Made by a program: the position numbers and the translations under genes
Shown here: positions 40,782 through 50,118 of the stretch, one piece after another
Numbering within the stretch: position 1 is the first letter of the stretch
How the letters are laid out: each line of letters starts with the position of its first letter
Notes under the pieces: model-generated
What the model was told of the DNA's origin: nothing
Seen by the model: the letters and a program-made list of their open reading frames with translations, nothing else
Databases searched by the model: none
Origin: an uncultured Saprospirales bacterium
GTDB taxonomy: Bacteria; Bacteroidota; Bacteroidia; Chitinophagales; JADIYW01
Assembly: GCA_938008535.1 (NCBI GenBank)
Contig: CALLKF010000116.1
Span: 1 to 64,000 of the forward strand
DNA: 64,000 nucleotides
Direction: 5' to 3'

Positions 40782-43700
40782 TTACGCATTGGGTTTATTA
40801 ATAAAAAACTCAGCTGGTTCTTCGTCTTTATTTCTAACCTTTACTTGATATCCAACTGCTGATAAGAAATGCTGTTCTTCTAGAACATAGTAGTTTCTAC
40901 CACTATTTTCAAATGTTTTTGCTACAACACTTTCTTTATTATTTTGATCACCGAATGTAATGGCATTTGTTGGACATGCTGTTTGACAAGCAGTTTTCAC
41001 ATCACCATCTTTTAATGTTCTATTTTCTTTTTTTGCAACTAATTTTCCTTCTTGTATTCGTTGAACACAGAATGAACATTTTTCAATTACACCACGAGAA
41101 CGAGTTACTACATCTGGATTTAATACCATTCTAGTTAAATCTTCAAACATGTAAGATTGAGATTCTGTATCAGTAAATGAGCGTTTTCCATCATTAAATT
41201 TACCAAAACTATCAGCACCTTGATAATCTAACCAATTGAAACGTCTTACTTTATATGGACAGTTATTAGCACAATATCTTGTACCAATACATCTATTATA
41301 AGCCATTTGATTTAATCCTTCTGAACTGTGGTTAGTTGCATTTACAGGACAAACGTTTTCACAAGGTGCATTATTACAATGTTGACACATCATTGGTTGA
41401 AATGAAACATCTGGATTATCTGGATTTCCGTTATAATAACGGTCAATACGCATCCATTGCATTTCTTGTGAACGATATACTTGTCTTTTACCAACAACAG
41501 GCACATTATTTTCAATACTACATGAAACAACACATGAACCACAGCCAATACATGCATTTAAATCGACAACCATACCCCAATGATGACCTTGTTTATAGTC
41601 ATTTGGTTTATAACCATCATATAATGAATGTGAAAATTTCTCTTTAATTTCTTTACGATCTAAGTTACCTGCATGTTCATCTTTTTTGTAATCTGCAAGT
41701 GTAGTTTCTTTAACAATTTCGCCTCTGTATTTCATTGAACGTCCTGGAAGATTGTTATCTTCCATTAACGTATGATAAGTTTGGTTTAATCCAAGTTCGT
41801 ATGTTTTACTAATAAATTCAATTGTAGCTCCATCAATGTTATATGATGTTATTCCATTTGAAGATTTTAAGAATGGATAAACATTTTTTCCAACTAAATC
41901 ACCAGCTTTTCCAGCTTTTTCGCGACCATAACCTAAAGCTATTGCTAAAGTACCTGCAGCTTGGCCAAATTGAACAACAACAGGTAATTCTAAAGATTTT
42001 CCATTAATCGTAACCTTTGCCACAGCTACATTCTTATCAGAAGGCATGCTGTCAATTCCTTTTTCTTTTGCAAATGCATATGGAATACAAACATAATTGT
42101 CCCAAGTAACTTTAGCAACTGGGTCTGGCATTTCTTGTAAAAAAGGATTGTTTGCTAAACTTCCGTCACCAATAGCTACTTTTTCATAGAACAAAACTTC
42201 CATTCCTTTAGCTGGATTAGCATCTGCTGAAACACCTGCAATAGATGCACTTACGTTTGCTGAGGCACCACTACCAGCAGTAACATTACCAAAGAAACCT
42301 TGTTGTACAGCAGTTTGGTAATTTGCACCTGTCATAGAAGTAATTTCATTCTGAACTACAGTTGCGATTGGTGTATTATCACCTAACCAACTAGCTAGAG
42401 ATTCTGCAGTTTGACGCGTATCAAATAATGGTGAAATTGTAGGTTGAACAAAACCATAAAATCCAGTTTTTGGAGATATAATGTCCCAAGATTCTAAATA
42501 ATGAGAATTTGGTGCAATATATTGGCAATATTGTGCTGATTCGTCTGGTCTGTCAGCAGTTGAAACTGATAACTCTGCAGATTTAATTGCATTTTTAAAT
42601 ATTTCTGAATACGCTGTATTGTAAACAGGATTAGTACCAATTAAAATGATTGCTTTATATGAACCTGCTTTTAAATCATTTGCTAAAGTTGCTAATGATT
42701 CATCATTACCAGTTTTTAAGTTGTAAGTATTGGCAGTATCTATAACAGTACCATAGTTACCTAATGTACCATTGATTGCATTTACTAATAATTGTATTTG
42801 AAGATCATTTGTACTAGAGATTACAACTGATTTACCTTTTGCTGACAATAATTCTTTCGCAACTTTTGCAATTCCTTCGTTTGCATCTTTTCCACTAAGG
42901 TTTTTTGTACCACTAATAGAACCACCTACAGCTGCTAATAAGTTAATTAATGCTTGCTTTTCCTCAGATGGTTTAATAGGATATCTATAATCTGCAGTTG
43001 CACCAGTAATAGTCATAGTTGACTGAAATTGGTGATGGCGAGACATTTTTGGATTTTCTTTTGTTGGAATTCTATTTGCGATATACTTTTTCGCATTTTC
43101 TATATTAGAGATTCCAGTACCTAAAAAATCAGTATTAAATCCAACAATAACATCTGCTTTATCAAAGTTAATTGACGGTATGATTGGTGATCCTAAACTA
43201 ATTTGGTTTGCTTTACGTACAGCATATTGTGAAATGGCATCATAACTAACCACAGTTGTAGTTGGATATTTAGCTGAAAATTTATCGATTGCTTTTTTAG
43301 TAATAACAGATGATAATGAACCAGTAACCAATGCAATTTTACCACCACTTTTAGAAATTGAATCTAATTTTTGGGTAATCTCTGCATCTATTGTTTTCCA
43401 ATCTGCATCTTTGTTGTTTTTTCTAGGTTTGTGTAAACGAGTTACATCGTATAAACTTAAAACCGATGCCTGCATTCTAGCATTGGTTCCACCAAGCGTT
43501 AAAGGTGATTCATTATTTCCTTCAATTTTAATAGGTCGACCTTCACGAGTTTTAACTAATAAATTTGCAAAATCAGAACCATCGCAATAGGTAGTAGCAA
43601 AATACTCTGCAACACCTGGTACAATTTCTGGCACTGCATTTCTTAAATCAAATGTATAAGGAATTGCGTTTTTAACAGGAATTTTGCATGCAGAAGCTAA

Positions 43701-43877
43701 AGCTGCAACAGAAACACTAAAACCCATTGCTTTTAAAAAATCACGACGTGAAGGTTCTACTTCATTGTTTTCTTCTATAGCTGTTGTGTCTACATTAAAT
43801 TCTTTAGATGCTTGCTCCAAGTATGTTGGAGTTTCGTTCATTTCATCTAAGCTTGACCAATATTTTTTGTTACTCAT
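40782..43877 (-). CDS. actB: Alternative complex III subunit ActB (molybdopterin-like/FeS fusion)
   Basis: A 1031-residue fusion. It carries a Tat-type signal (SRRDFLKAMGF, 43-53) preceded by a 40-residue extension. The large N-terminal part (to about residue 740) has the molybdopterin-oxidoreductase fold but, as in known ActB proteins, is not expected to bind molybdenum. The C-terminal part (about 780-1000) is a four-cluster ferredoxin subunit: CIGCGSCVVSCSIENNVP, CQHCNNAPCENVCPVNATNH, CIGTRYCANNCPYKVRRFNW, and CSFCVQ with CQTACPTNAITF. It takes electrons from ActC to the heme subunits. Confidence 0.96.
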   Translation of the reverse strand: MSNKKYWSSLDEMNETPTYLEQASKEFNVDTTAIEENNEVEPSRRDFLKAMGFSVSVAALASACKIPVKNAIPYTFDLRNAVPEIVPGVAEYFATTYCDGSDFANLLVKTREGRPIKIEGNNESPLTLGGTNARMQASVLSLYDVTRLHKPRKNNKDADWKTIDAEITQKLDSISKSGGKIALVTGSLSSVITKKAIDKFSAKYPTTTVVSYDAISQYAVRKANQISLGSPIIPSINFDKADVIVGFNTDFLGTGISNIENAKKYIANRIPTKENPKMSRHHQFQSTMTITGATADYRYPIKPSEEKQALINLLAAVGGSISGTKNLSGKDANEGIAKVAKELLSAKGKSVVISSTNDLQIQLLVNAINGTLGNYGTVIDTANTYNLKTGNDESLATLANDLKAGSYKAIILIGTNPVYNTAYSEIFKNAIKSAELSVSTADRPDESAQYCQYIAPNSHYLESWDIISPKTGFYGFVQPTISPLFDTRQTAESLASWLGDNTPIATVVQNEITSMTGANYQTAVQQGFFGNVTAGSGASANVSASIAGVSADANPAKGMEVLFYEKVAIGDGSLANNPFLQEMPDPVAKVTWDNYVCIPYAFAKEKGIDSMPSDKNVAVAKVTINGKSLELPVVVQFGQAAGTLAIALGYGREKAGKAGDLVGKNVYPFLKSSNGITSYNIDGATIEFISKTYELGLNQTYHTLMEDNNLPGRSMKYRGEIVKETTLADYKKDEHAGNLDRKEIKEKFSHSLYDGYKPNDYKQGHHWGMVVDLNACIGCGSCVVSCSIENNVPVVGKRQVYRSQEMQWMRIDRYYNGNPDNPDVSFQPMMCQHCNNAPCENVCPVNATNHSSEGLNQMAYNRCIGTRYCANNCPYKVRRFNWLDYQGADSFGKFNDGKRSFTDTESQSYMFEDLTRMVLNPDVVTRSRGVIEKCSFCVQRIQEGKLVAKKENRTLKDGDVKTACQTACPTNAITFGDQNNKESVVAKTFENSGRNYYVLEEQHFLSAVGYQVKVRNKDEEPAEFFINKPNA

Positions 43878-43947
43878 TTATTTAATGTTATAACGTTTTT
43901 TATTTTCATTTTCAAAATATAATACACCATTTAGTGTATCTACACTA

Positions 43948-45222
43948 TTAATAATGACATTTTTGACATTCTGTTCCACCAATATCAGCAACAGTAACTT
44001 TTGCTTTTGTTCCTTTTTTCAATTCATCTTGATATTTCTGGAATATTGAATAATATTTATTTTCAGCAAATTTAACTTCTGTTTGACGGTGGCAATTAAT
44101 ACACCAACCCATTGAAAGCGGTGCAAATTGTTTCATCACTTCATATTCTTCAACTTTTCCATGGCAAGTTTGGCATTTAATTCCACCTACTTTAACATGT
44201 TGTGAGTGATTAAAATAAACGTGGTCTGGTAAATTATGAATTTTAATCCATTCGAAATTCTTAGGTGCTCTAACAAATTTTGATTGATCTGGATCCCAAC
44301 CTTGTGCCGCATAGATTTTGGCAATTTCTTCTGTGCCATATTTTGGCCCTTGTTTTACATATTTATGGCAGTTCATACAAATTTGTAATCCTGGAATACT
44401 TGCATGTTTACTTTTTTCTACACTAGTATGGCAATATTGACATTCAATTTGATTTTGACCAACGTGCAATGCATGTGAGAATTTTATTGGTTGTTCTGGA
44501 GCATATCCTTGTGAGCGACCTAAATCAATTGCACCATTAAAAATATTGAATACCAAAAGTATTGAACCAATAAACATAAGTGTTTTGTATGTTTTTTTAC
44601 TGAAAACTTTTTGTACTATCGTTTTTTCTTCAACAACTTCACCAGCTTTTTCACGAACAACTTTATCAAGCTTTGAAGTTATATTCCATAATAGTATTGC
44701 AAGTACAGCTAAAAACCCAAATAAAGCCCAAAGTAACCAACTAGAACTATCAGCAGTATTTGTTTCAGCACCAGCAGTTGGTGCAGGTGTTGTAGCAACT
44801 GGAGCAGCAACACCAGGATTTTTGATGTACAATAAAATACTTAAAATCTGATCCTTGTTTAAGGTAGGAAAAGATTGCATAACAGATTTGTTATACTCAT
44901 TAAAAATCTTATTGGCATATGGATTGCCACTTGCTATTAATTTACCTGAGTTTTGTACCCAAGCAACAATTTTGTCTTCGCTTTCCCATCTGTCCCAAAC
45001 TCCAGTTAAAGCAGGTCCTACTACTTTTTTGTCAATTGCATGACAAGCAGTACAGTTTGCTTTGAATAAAGCCATACCTTCTTTTGCTTTTGCAACACCA
45101 TCCGCATCAGTTGCAGCTACATCAGGAACAGCTACAGCTGCGCTTGCATAGTTGGTAAAAGATAGGAATAGAATAACTACTATTAGTTGACAGAGGATTT
45201 TCAATGATTTGCAATTATACAT
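43948..45222 (-). CDS. actA: Alternative complex III subunit ActA with extra N-terminal cytochrome c domain
   Basis: A 424-residue multiheme cytochrome. ATG 45222 gives a signal peptide ending near YASAA; upstream in-frame starts would read through the promoter. The N-terminal mono-heme class I domain has CTACH (57-61) and Met in NKSVMQSFP. A Pro/Ala/Thr linker, two membrane helices (about 162-180 and 213-233) and the pentaheme ActA domain follow, with CxxCH motifs at 261, 282, 350, 374 and 419. That makes six heme sites instead of the five of a minimal ActA. It is the first gene of the respiratory array. Confidence 0.94.
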   Translation of the reverse strand: MYNCKSLKILCQLIVVILFLSFTNYASAAVAVPDVAATDADGVAKAKEGMALFKANCTACHAIDKKVVGPALTGVWDRWESEDKIVAWVQNSGKLIASGNPYANKIFNEYNKSVMQSFPTLNKDQILSILLYIKNPGVAAPVATTPAPTAGAETNTADSSSWLLWALFGFLAVLAILLWNITSKLDKVVREKAGEVVEEKTIVQKVFSKKTYKTLMFIGSILLVFNIFNGAIDLGRSQGYAPEQPIKFSHALHVGQNQIECQYCHTSVEKSKHASIPGLQICMNCHKYVKQGPKYGTEEIAKIYAAQGWDPDQSKFVRAPKNFEWIKIHNLPDHVYFNHSQHVKVGGIKCQTCHGKVEEYEVMKQFAPLSMGWCINCHRQTEVKFAENKYYSIFQKYQDELKKGTKAKVTVADIGGTECQKCHY

Positions 45223-45244
45223 TATACGTCTAATTTTCTCGGTG

Positions 45245-45252
45245 CAAATATA
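45245..45252 (-). promoter_or_regulatory. Candidate -7 box of the act/oxidase operon
   Basis: Minus-strand TATATTTG followed by CACC matches the Bacteroidota TAnnTTTG element and lies 23 bp upstream of the actA ATG at 45222. The leader would be short. No good TTG is found at the -33 distance. It is the only TAnnTTTG element I located in front of the array; the 311-bp divergent gap (45223-45533) otherwise holds only this and the opposite-strand box at 45462. Confidence 0.5.
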
Positions 45253-45461
45253 GTATTCAGTTGTTTTAATTTCATGAAATGTGGAAAAAAGTTCTATTTG
45301 GAATAAGTCTAAACAATTCCTATTTTGTTGAAATTCAATCACATTTACAATATCGTTAAACATAAATTGTTAGAATTTAATGCTGTCTTAACATTTCTTT
45401 AGGAAAATTTAAAATTATAAGGAACTTTTACACAAAAATGTGAGTTGGCAAATCATTTTTC

Positions 45462-45469
45462 TAATTTTG
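45462..45469 (+). promoter_or_regulatory. Candidate -7 box for the lipoprotein gene
   Basis: TAATTTTG matches TAnnTTTG, 64 bp before ATG 45534, with TTG at 45445-45447 as a possible but close-spaced -33 element (14-bp gap). Confidence 0.4.
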
Positions 45470-45533
45470 GTACGATTTTTATGAAATTTATTTGAAACAT
45501 TCATTTTTACTAATTCTAACTAAAATAAAACTT

Positions 45534-46703
45534 ATGAAAAAATACATACTACTCATTATTATCAGTACTATTTTAACATCCTGCCATAGTGTTAAGAAGA
45601 GTTTTGAAAGCAGAAATTATGATACAGTTATTGATCTTTTCACAAAAAAGAAAAAAGTAACTGACGAAGAAATTTCGATGTTTGAAAAATCGTACAAAGC
45701 TGCTTTAGAACGAGACAAAGAAAAAATCGTACAATTAAAAGCCATCAACAACGGCGATCGTTGGGAACAAATTTTTGATCTTTATACAAAAATAAACACA
45801 AGACAAAATTCGGTGATGCGTGTAATTCCTGTTTTCTATTCAAATGGAAATAAAGCTGACATAGAAATTTTCAACTTAAGTGCTGCGCTCGAAGAATCGA
45901 GACAAAATGCAGCGCAATCATATTACGATCAAGGTTTGAAATTATTAAACACTAACAACAAAACATCTATTCGTCAGTCTTTAGATTATTTCAATGCATC
46001 TAAAAAATTCTACATCAACTATAAAGATGTAAACGAATTGATGCAGCAAGCATTAAGCAAAGGAAAAAATTATGTATTGTTGTTAGTCGAAAAGAATCCA
46101 TCTCTTTTATTGCCACCTTCTTTTGAACAAAGTATTTTAGATAATGTGAAGTTGACTCAGAACGAACAATGGGTAAATATTGACTACAGAAGAAAAGATA
46201 ATATCAATTACGACTATGTTGTTAAACTTAATTTATATGACATTGTAGTGTCGCCTGATGTTATTAAAGAAACGCAAAATACAGAAGAAAAACTAGTAGA
46301 AGATGGTTGGCAATATGTGTTGGATCCTCGTGGAAACGTAAAAAAAGATTCGCTAGGTAATGATATAAAAGTTCCTAAATACACAAAGATTAGTTGTTTG
46401 GTTAAAGAAACACGCATGACAAAAAGTGCACAAGTTTTTGGTGATGTAACTATATATGAAGCACAAACAAAAGATTTTATAAAAAACCAGAAATGCATAG
46501 GAAATGCTGCTTTTGATTATTCGTATATTCAATTATTTGGTGATAGAAATGCAGTGAGTGAAGCTACCTTAAAGAAATTAGGGAATGCACCAATGTTATT
46601 TCCAACTACCTTTGAAATGGTTGAACGATCAAAGAATGAACTGATAAAATGTTATCAAGATTTTGTGATTGCAAATTACAATATGTTTCAATACGTGAAA
46701 TAA
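45534..46703 (+). CDS. Lipoprotein of unknown function
   Basis: A 389-residue predicted lipoprotein: ATG 45534 gives MKKYILLIIISTILTSC with the lipidated cysteine at residue 17 (an upstream start would mask it). The mature part begins with helical, TPR-like sequence (SFESRNYDTVIDLFTKKKKV; LSAALEESRQNAAQSYYDQG). It continues with a beta-rich half containing QWVNIDYRRKDNINYDYVVK and SCLVKETRMTKSAQVFGDVT. I cannot name a family. It is divergent from the act operon and 38 bp before rsmG, with which it may be co-transcribed. Confidence 0.7.
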   Translation: MKKYILLIIISTILTSCHSVKKSFESRNYDTVIDLFTKKKKVTDEEISMFEKSYKAALERDKEKIVQLKAINNGDRWEQIFDLYTKINTRQNSVMRVIPVFYSNGNKADIEIFNLSAALEESRQNAAQSYYDQGLKLLNTNNKTSIRQSLDYFNASKKFYINYKDVNELMQQALSKGKNYVLLLVEKNPSLLLPPSFEQSILDNVKLTQNEQWVNIDYRRKDNINYDYVVKLNLYDIVVSPDVIKETQNTEEKLVEDGWQYVLDPRGNVKKDSLGNDIKVPKYTKISCLVKETRMTKSAQVFGDVTIYEAQTKDFIKNQKCIGNAAFDYSYIQLFGDRNAVSEATLKKLGNAPMLFPTTFEMVERSKNELIKCYQDFVIANYNMFQYVK

Positions 46704-46736
46704 ATAGTAGTAATTTGTAAGTAGTGAGTAATAAGA
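46702..46736 (-). repeat. 7-bp-periodic repeat patch upstream of rsmG
   Basis: Units AGTAATT, TGTAAGT, AGTGAGT and AATAAGA (46709-46736) are degenerate members of the heptamer family (minus-strand ACTCACT, ACTTACA). They fill the gap between the lipoprotein stop and the rsmG start and place an in-frame GTG at 46724 inside a repeat unit. Confidence 0.6.
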
Positions 46737-46741
46737 TAAGT

Positions 46742-47338
46742 ATGCTAGAAATTATTAAGAAATATTTCCCGAATTTAACAGATGTACAACAACATCAATT
46801 TGAACAGTTGTTACCACTTTATAAAGAATGGAACGAAAAGATAAATGTAATTTCCAGAAAAGATATCGATAATTTTTATGTGCATCACGTGTTGCATTCG
46901 TTATCTATTGCCACATTTTTTGAATTTAAAAAAGACGAATCTATTTTAGACATTGGAACTGGTGGTGGTTTTCCTGGTATTCCGTTGGCTATATTTTTTC
47001 CAGAAACAAAGTTTACGTTAACCGATTCTATTGCAAAAAAAATAACGGTTGTCAAAGCAGTGAAAGATGCATTGCAATTACATAACGTTACCACAAAAAT
47101 TGCACGTGCAGAAAGCATTTCTGAAAAATTTGATTACATCGTTACACGTGCTGTAGCACCAATGAACGATTTACTATTTTGGAGTAAAAATAAACACGCT
47201 AAAAAAATTATCGCATTAAAAGGTGGTGATTTAACAGAAGAATTAAAACCGATTAAAAAAAATATTCGCATCATCGAATTAAAGGATTCATTTGATGAAG
47301 CGTTTTTTGAAACAAAGAAAATTGTGGTTTGTAATTAA
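46742..47338 (+). CDS. rsmG: 16S rRNA (guanine527-N7)-methyltransferase RsmG
   Basis: A SAM-dependent enzyme of 198 residues that methylates G527 of 16S rRNA. ATG 46742 (MLEIIKKYFPNLTDVQQHQF) is preferred to a GTG 18 bp upstream lying in repeat sequence. Motifs: LYKEWNEKINVISRKDIDNF, HSLSIATFF, the SAM-binding DIGTGGGFPGIPLAIFFPET and LTDSIAKKITVVKAV, then VTRAVAPMNDLL. The length is normal for the family. Confidence 0.96.
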   Translation: MLEIIKKYFPNLTDVQQHQFEQLLPLYKEWNEKINVISRKDIDNFYVHHVLHSLSIATFFEFKKDESILDIGTGGGFPGIPLAIFFPETKFTLTDSIAKKITVVKAVKDALQLHNVTTKIARAESISEKFDYIVTRAVAPMNDLLFWSKNKHAKKIIALKGGDLTEELKPIKKNIRIIELKDSFDEAFFETKKIVVCN

Positions 47339-47372
47339 ACCTAAATCCCTAATGGGACTTTCAATAACTACG

Positions 47373-48317
47373 TTAATTCTTCACTGCTTTGGCTTCTTCT
47401 AACATGTTAGCTTTTGCGTCTTCAATATTTAAAACAGCAGCAAATCGACCGTTGCCGTATTTGGCTAATTCTTTTAATTTTGACGTAACATAGTTGGTGT
47501 TTTTTCCAAACAAAAACATCGATAACGTAATATTTTTTGAAGCACCTTGCTCAATGTTTTTTTCCATTTTTTTGTATTCTTTTTCACCAGAAGTAATTAA
47601 TCCATCTGTTGCTAAAACAATACGATTGTTACCATTTTTTATAAAATTTTTTTGTGCAGTTTTATAGGCAAATTCGATGGCTGCACCACCTTGCGACGAA
47701 CCTTCAAATCTTAAATCATCAATTGTTTTTAAAATTAGAGATTTATTTTCTGCTGCTGTAGATGGTAATACTTCACGCACACCACTCGAAAATGTTAGTA
47801 TCGCCACGCGGTCTGTAGATCTCAGCTGTTCCACTAAATATTTTAATGATGATTTTACAACTGGAAATTTTTCTGATGAATTCATTGATGAAGAAACATC
47901 AATTAAGAACACTAAATTATTAGTAGCAAATCCATCTAAAATTGGCTTTGGCTCTGTTTTCATTACTACAACATCAGTATCTTTTTTAGCTTGTTGTTTC
48001 AATGTAAAATCTCTGAACGATGTTTTATTTACTCTTACAAATCCATTTAAATCATAATAACTTTTACATTTAATTTGCAATGGATAATCTTGTTCTGGCA
48101 TCATCACCTGAGAATTAATTTCATAAAAACCAGTTGAATCAGTAATGTCAAAAATTTCATTTTTTTGTCCAAACGTAATGGAAACCACAGCACCAGAAAC
48201 TGGTAGTTTCGAATCAATATCTTTTACATAACCTTTTACAATCAAGCCATTTCCAGCGAACAAAGAAATTGTACTAGAAAAAATAAAAACAAAAAGTAGT
48301 TTATAAATATGGTTCAT
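47373..48317 (-). CDS. Exported VWA-domain protein with carboxypeptidase-like regulatory domain
   Basis: A 314-residue protein. It has a signal peptide (MNHIYKLLFVFIFSSTISLF, AG), then a CarboxypepD_reg-like beta-sandwich (about 25-110: GYVKDIDSKLPVSGAVVSIT, TDSTGFYEI). A von Willebrand factor A domain follows (about 130-310). The metal-ion-dependent adhesion site is intact: DVSSSMNSSE (DxSxS), the Thr region FSSGVREVLPST and ATDGLITSGE. VWA domains bind proteins through Mg2+; a surface or periplasmic adhesion or complex-assembly role is likely. It stands alone, convergent with rsmG. Confidence 0.85.
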   Translation of the reverse strand: MNHIYKLLFVFIFSSTISLFAGNGLIVKGYVKDIDSKLPVSGAVVSITFGQKNEIFDITDSTGFYEINSQVMMPEQDYPLQIKCKSYYDLNGFVRVNKTSFRDFTLKQQAKKDTDVVVMKTEPKPILDGFATNNLVFLIDVSSSMNSSEKFPVVKSSLKYLVEQLRSTDRVAILTFSSGVREVLPSTAAENKSLILKTIDDLRFEGSSQGGAAIEFAYKTAQKNFIKNGNNRIVLATDGLITSGEKEYKKMEKNIEQGASKNITLSMFLFGKNTNYVTSKLKELAKYGNGRFAAVLNIEDAKANMLEEAKAVKN

Positions 48318-48398
48318 GTTTAAAATAATTATAAGCTAAGTTAAGAGAATAGTTTTGATTTATTTATTGGAAATCAAAAATTATGCTAATTTTAAATC

Positions 48399-49148
48399 AT
48401 GCAAAGATACTTTTTATTCATCATCGCGTTCCTATTATTGCTAAATACCAACGCACAAGACTCTACACAACGACAAAGCATTTATAAATTCAGGTTGTCG
48501 GTTGATATTCCAATTGGCGCCCTTATTACTGGAACTGGCATTGCTGGTTTAATTTTGCATAAAAAGAAAAAAGGATTAACTCAAACAGATATAGATGGAT
48601 TAAGTGCCGCAAGTATCAATAAATTTGACAGATATGCTATTTACCAACACTCAAAACCATCAGCTATTGCCAGCGATGTTTTTCAATATACTGCAATGGT
48701 GAGTCCTGCGTTTTTATTTATTGATAAAGACATTCGCAAAGACTGGAAAACGGTCTTGCCGCTTTGGGTCGAAACCTTTGCAATTACTACTGCTTTGACC
48801 ACTTTTACCAAAGAAATTGCGCAACGAAAACGACCGTATGTTTACTCAGATTATGGCAATGGAAACAAACTTAGTAAAGATGCATTGTCATCTTTCTTTT
48901 CCGGACATACCAGCATCACGGCATCCAGCACTTTTTTTATTGCCATGGTTTATACTGATTATCATCCGCATTCAAAATTTTTACCATTGCTGTGGACTGG
49001 TGCTGCCATTTTTCCTGCATTGACTGGTTTAACGCGCGTGAAAGCAGGCAAACATTACTGGACAGATGTGATAGTTGGCTATGCAGTTGGCGCGCTGGTT
49101 GGCACGCTTACACCTTATTTACATCGAAGAGAATTCAGAAGAAAATAA
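48399..49148 (+). CDS. PAP2-family phosphatase, membrane
   Basis: A 249-residue protein with a signal-like N-terminus (MQRYFLFIIAFLLLLNTNAQ) and several hydrophobic segments. The three phosphatase motifs are present: KEIAQRKRPYVYSD (motif 1, KxxxxxxRP), SFFSGHTS (motif 2) and TRVKAGKHYWTDVIVGYAVG (motif 3, RxxxxxHxxxD). The family removes phosphate from lipid phosphates such as undecaprenyl or phosphatidylglycerol phosphate. The N-terminal signal and the lone periplasmic-facing domain suggest a lipid A or phospholipid phosphatase; the substrate is not decided by sequence. Confidence 0.88.
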   Translation: MQRYFLFIIAFLLLLNTNAQDSTQRQSIYKFRLSVDIPIGALITGTGIAGLILHKKKKGLTQTDIDGLSAASINKFDRYAIYQHSKPSAIASDVFQYTAMVSPAFLFIDKDIRKDWKTVLPLWVETFAITTALTTFTKEIAQRKRPYVYSDYGNGNKLSKDALSSFFSGHTSITASSTFFIAMVYTDYHPHSKFLPLLWTGAAIFPALTGLTRVKAGKHYWTDVIVGYAVGALVGTLTPYLHRREFRRK

Positions 49149-49157
49149 AAAAATGAA

Positions 49158-49321
49158 ACCACTTAAGAAACTTTAGGAACTTTAGAGAGCAATGATTTAT
49201 TGCGATATAAGATAGCTAAGCAATTAAGAAGTTTTTATTTAAAAAAAAACTAAGCTCTTTTCGTTATTACCTTAATTGTTTCTTGTGATTTTTCTTTAGT
49301 TTCTAATGTGCCTTAAGTGGT
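49158..49321. repeat. MITE-like element with 10-bp terminal inverted repeats
   Basis: ACCACTTAAG (49158-49167) and CTTAAGTGGT (49312-49321) bound a 164-bp non-coding segment. The similarity goes further inward: the left end continues AAACTTTAGGAAC, while the right end read in reverse continues GCACATTAGAAAC. It fills the gap between convergent genes ending at 49148 and 49329. No transposase and no clear target-site duplication are present (AAAAT on both sides is too common to count). Confidence 0.55.
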
Positions 49322-49328
49322 AAAATTA

Positions 49329-50048
49329 TTATGCATTTCCATTCATCCAAGTAAACACTTTGTTTCCATCGGTATTTATAGAAAATGAATCTTTAAAAAC
49401 GGCAGAAAAGTTTTTTTCAAACTGTGCGTTTTCAATGTTGCTTTTGTGCGAATCATCTATTTTTGAGAACAACAAAATACCTTGTTCGTTTACTAAATTC
49501 TTTAAGCTGCTTAGAAATTGTTGCTGCATAAATTGCATTGGTGTTTCGTCTTCAATAAACACATCAAACAACACCAAATCGTATTTTTTATGTTGATGGG
49601 TTTGCACAAAATGTTCTGCATCATCGCATACATAATCTACTTTATTTTTTAAGTTCGATTGTAAATACTTTTTAGCCAAATCAATAATAATTGTATCGGC
49701 ATCAACAGCAGTTATTTGGTTGATGCTTGTATGATTTTCCAGCAGATCTACCACGCTGCCTAAACCGAAACCTAATACCAAAACCGATGCTATTTTTTTG
49801 TTTTGAATATCAATTGCTTTAAACGCTACCTGAAACGATGTGTAGTTTTTTCCGAACGAATAGATAGCGTTTTTGGTAGCCAGTTTATATTGACCACCAG
49901 ACAAAGAAACCTCCACTTCGCCAGAGAAATTGCTTTGTTTTTTCTCTATAGAAATATCGAACAGGTAGCTTAAAATATGTTTAATGGTGGATGGCATCGG
50001 CAACGCGAAAATAAGTAAAATTAGCTGAATTAGTTTTGTAGTGTACAT
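49329..50048 (-). CDS. Spermidine synthase-like methyltransferase-fold protein
   Basis: A 239-residue protein with a Rossmann-type SAM-binding core. The glycine motif VLVLGFGLGSVVDLLENHTS and the acidic residue in ITAVDADTIIIDLAKKYLQ are clear, followed by DYVCDDAEHFVQTHQHKKYD and LVLFDVFIEDETPMQFM. This is the polyamine-synthase (SpeE) branch; the short N-terminus, partly hydrophobic, lacks the full putrescine-binding sheet. It may be a spermidine synthase-like protein rather than a true aminopropyltransferase. It lies alone, flanked by repeats on both sides. Confidence 0.75.
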   Translation of the reverse strand: MYTTKLIQLILLIFALPMPSTIKHILSYLFDISIEKKQSNFSGEVEVSLSGGQYKLATKNAIYSFGKNYTSFQVAFKAIDIQNKKIASVLVLGFGLGSVVDLLENHTSINQITAVDADTIIIDLAKKYLQSNLKNKVDYVCDDAEHFVQTHQHKKYDLVLFDVFIEDETPMQFMQQQFLSSLKNLVNEQGILLFSKIDDSHKSNIENAQFEKNFSAVFKDSFSINTDGNKVFTWMNGNA

Positions 50049-50118
50049 ACTGAGCTACTATTAAAAAACGAATGCAATGCACATTGACAGACTTGCATTT
50101 TTGCATTTTTGCTTCATC

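Noticed and set aside
40782..43877. Functional molybdoenzyme (formate dehydrogenase or nitrate reductase type)
   Set aside because: The protein is embedded in a complete actABCDEF order, and ActB proteins keep the fold but not the molybdenum cofactor.
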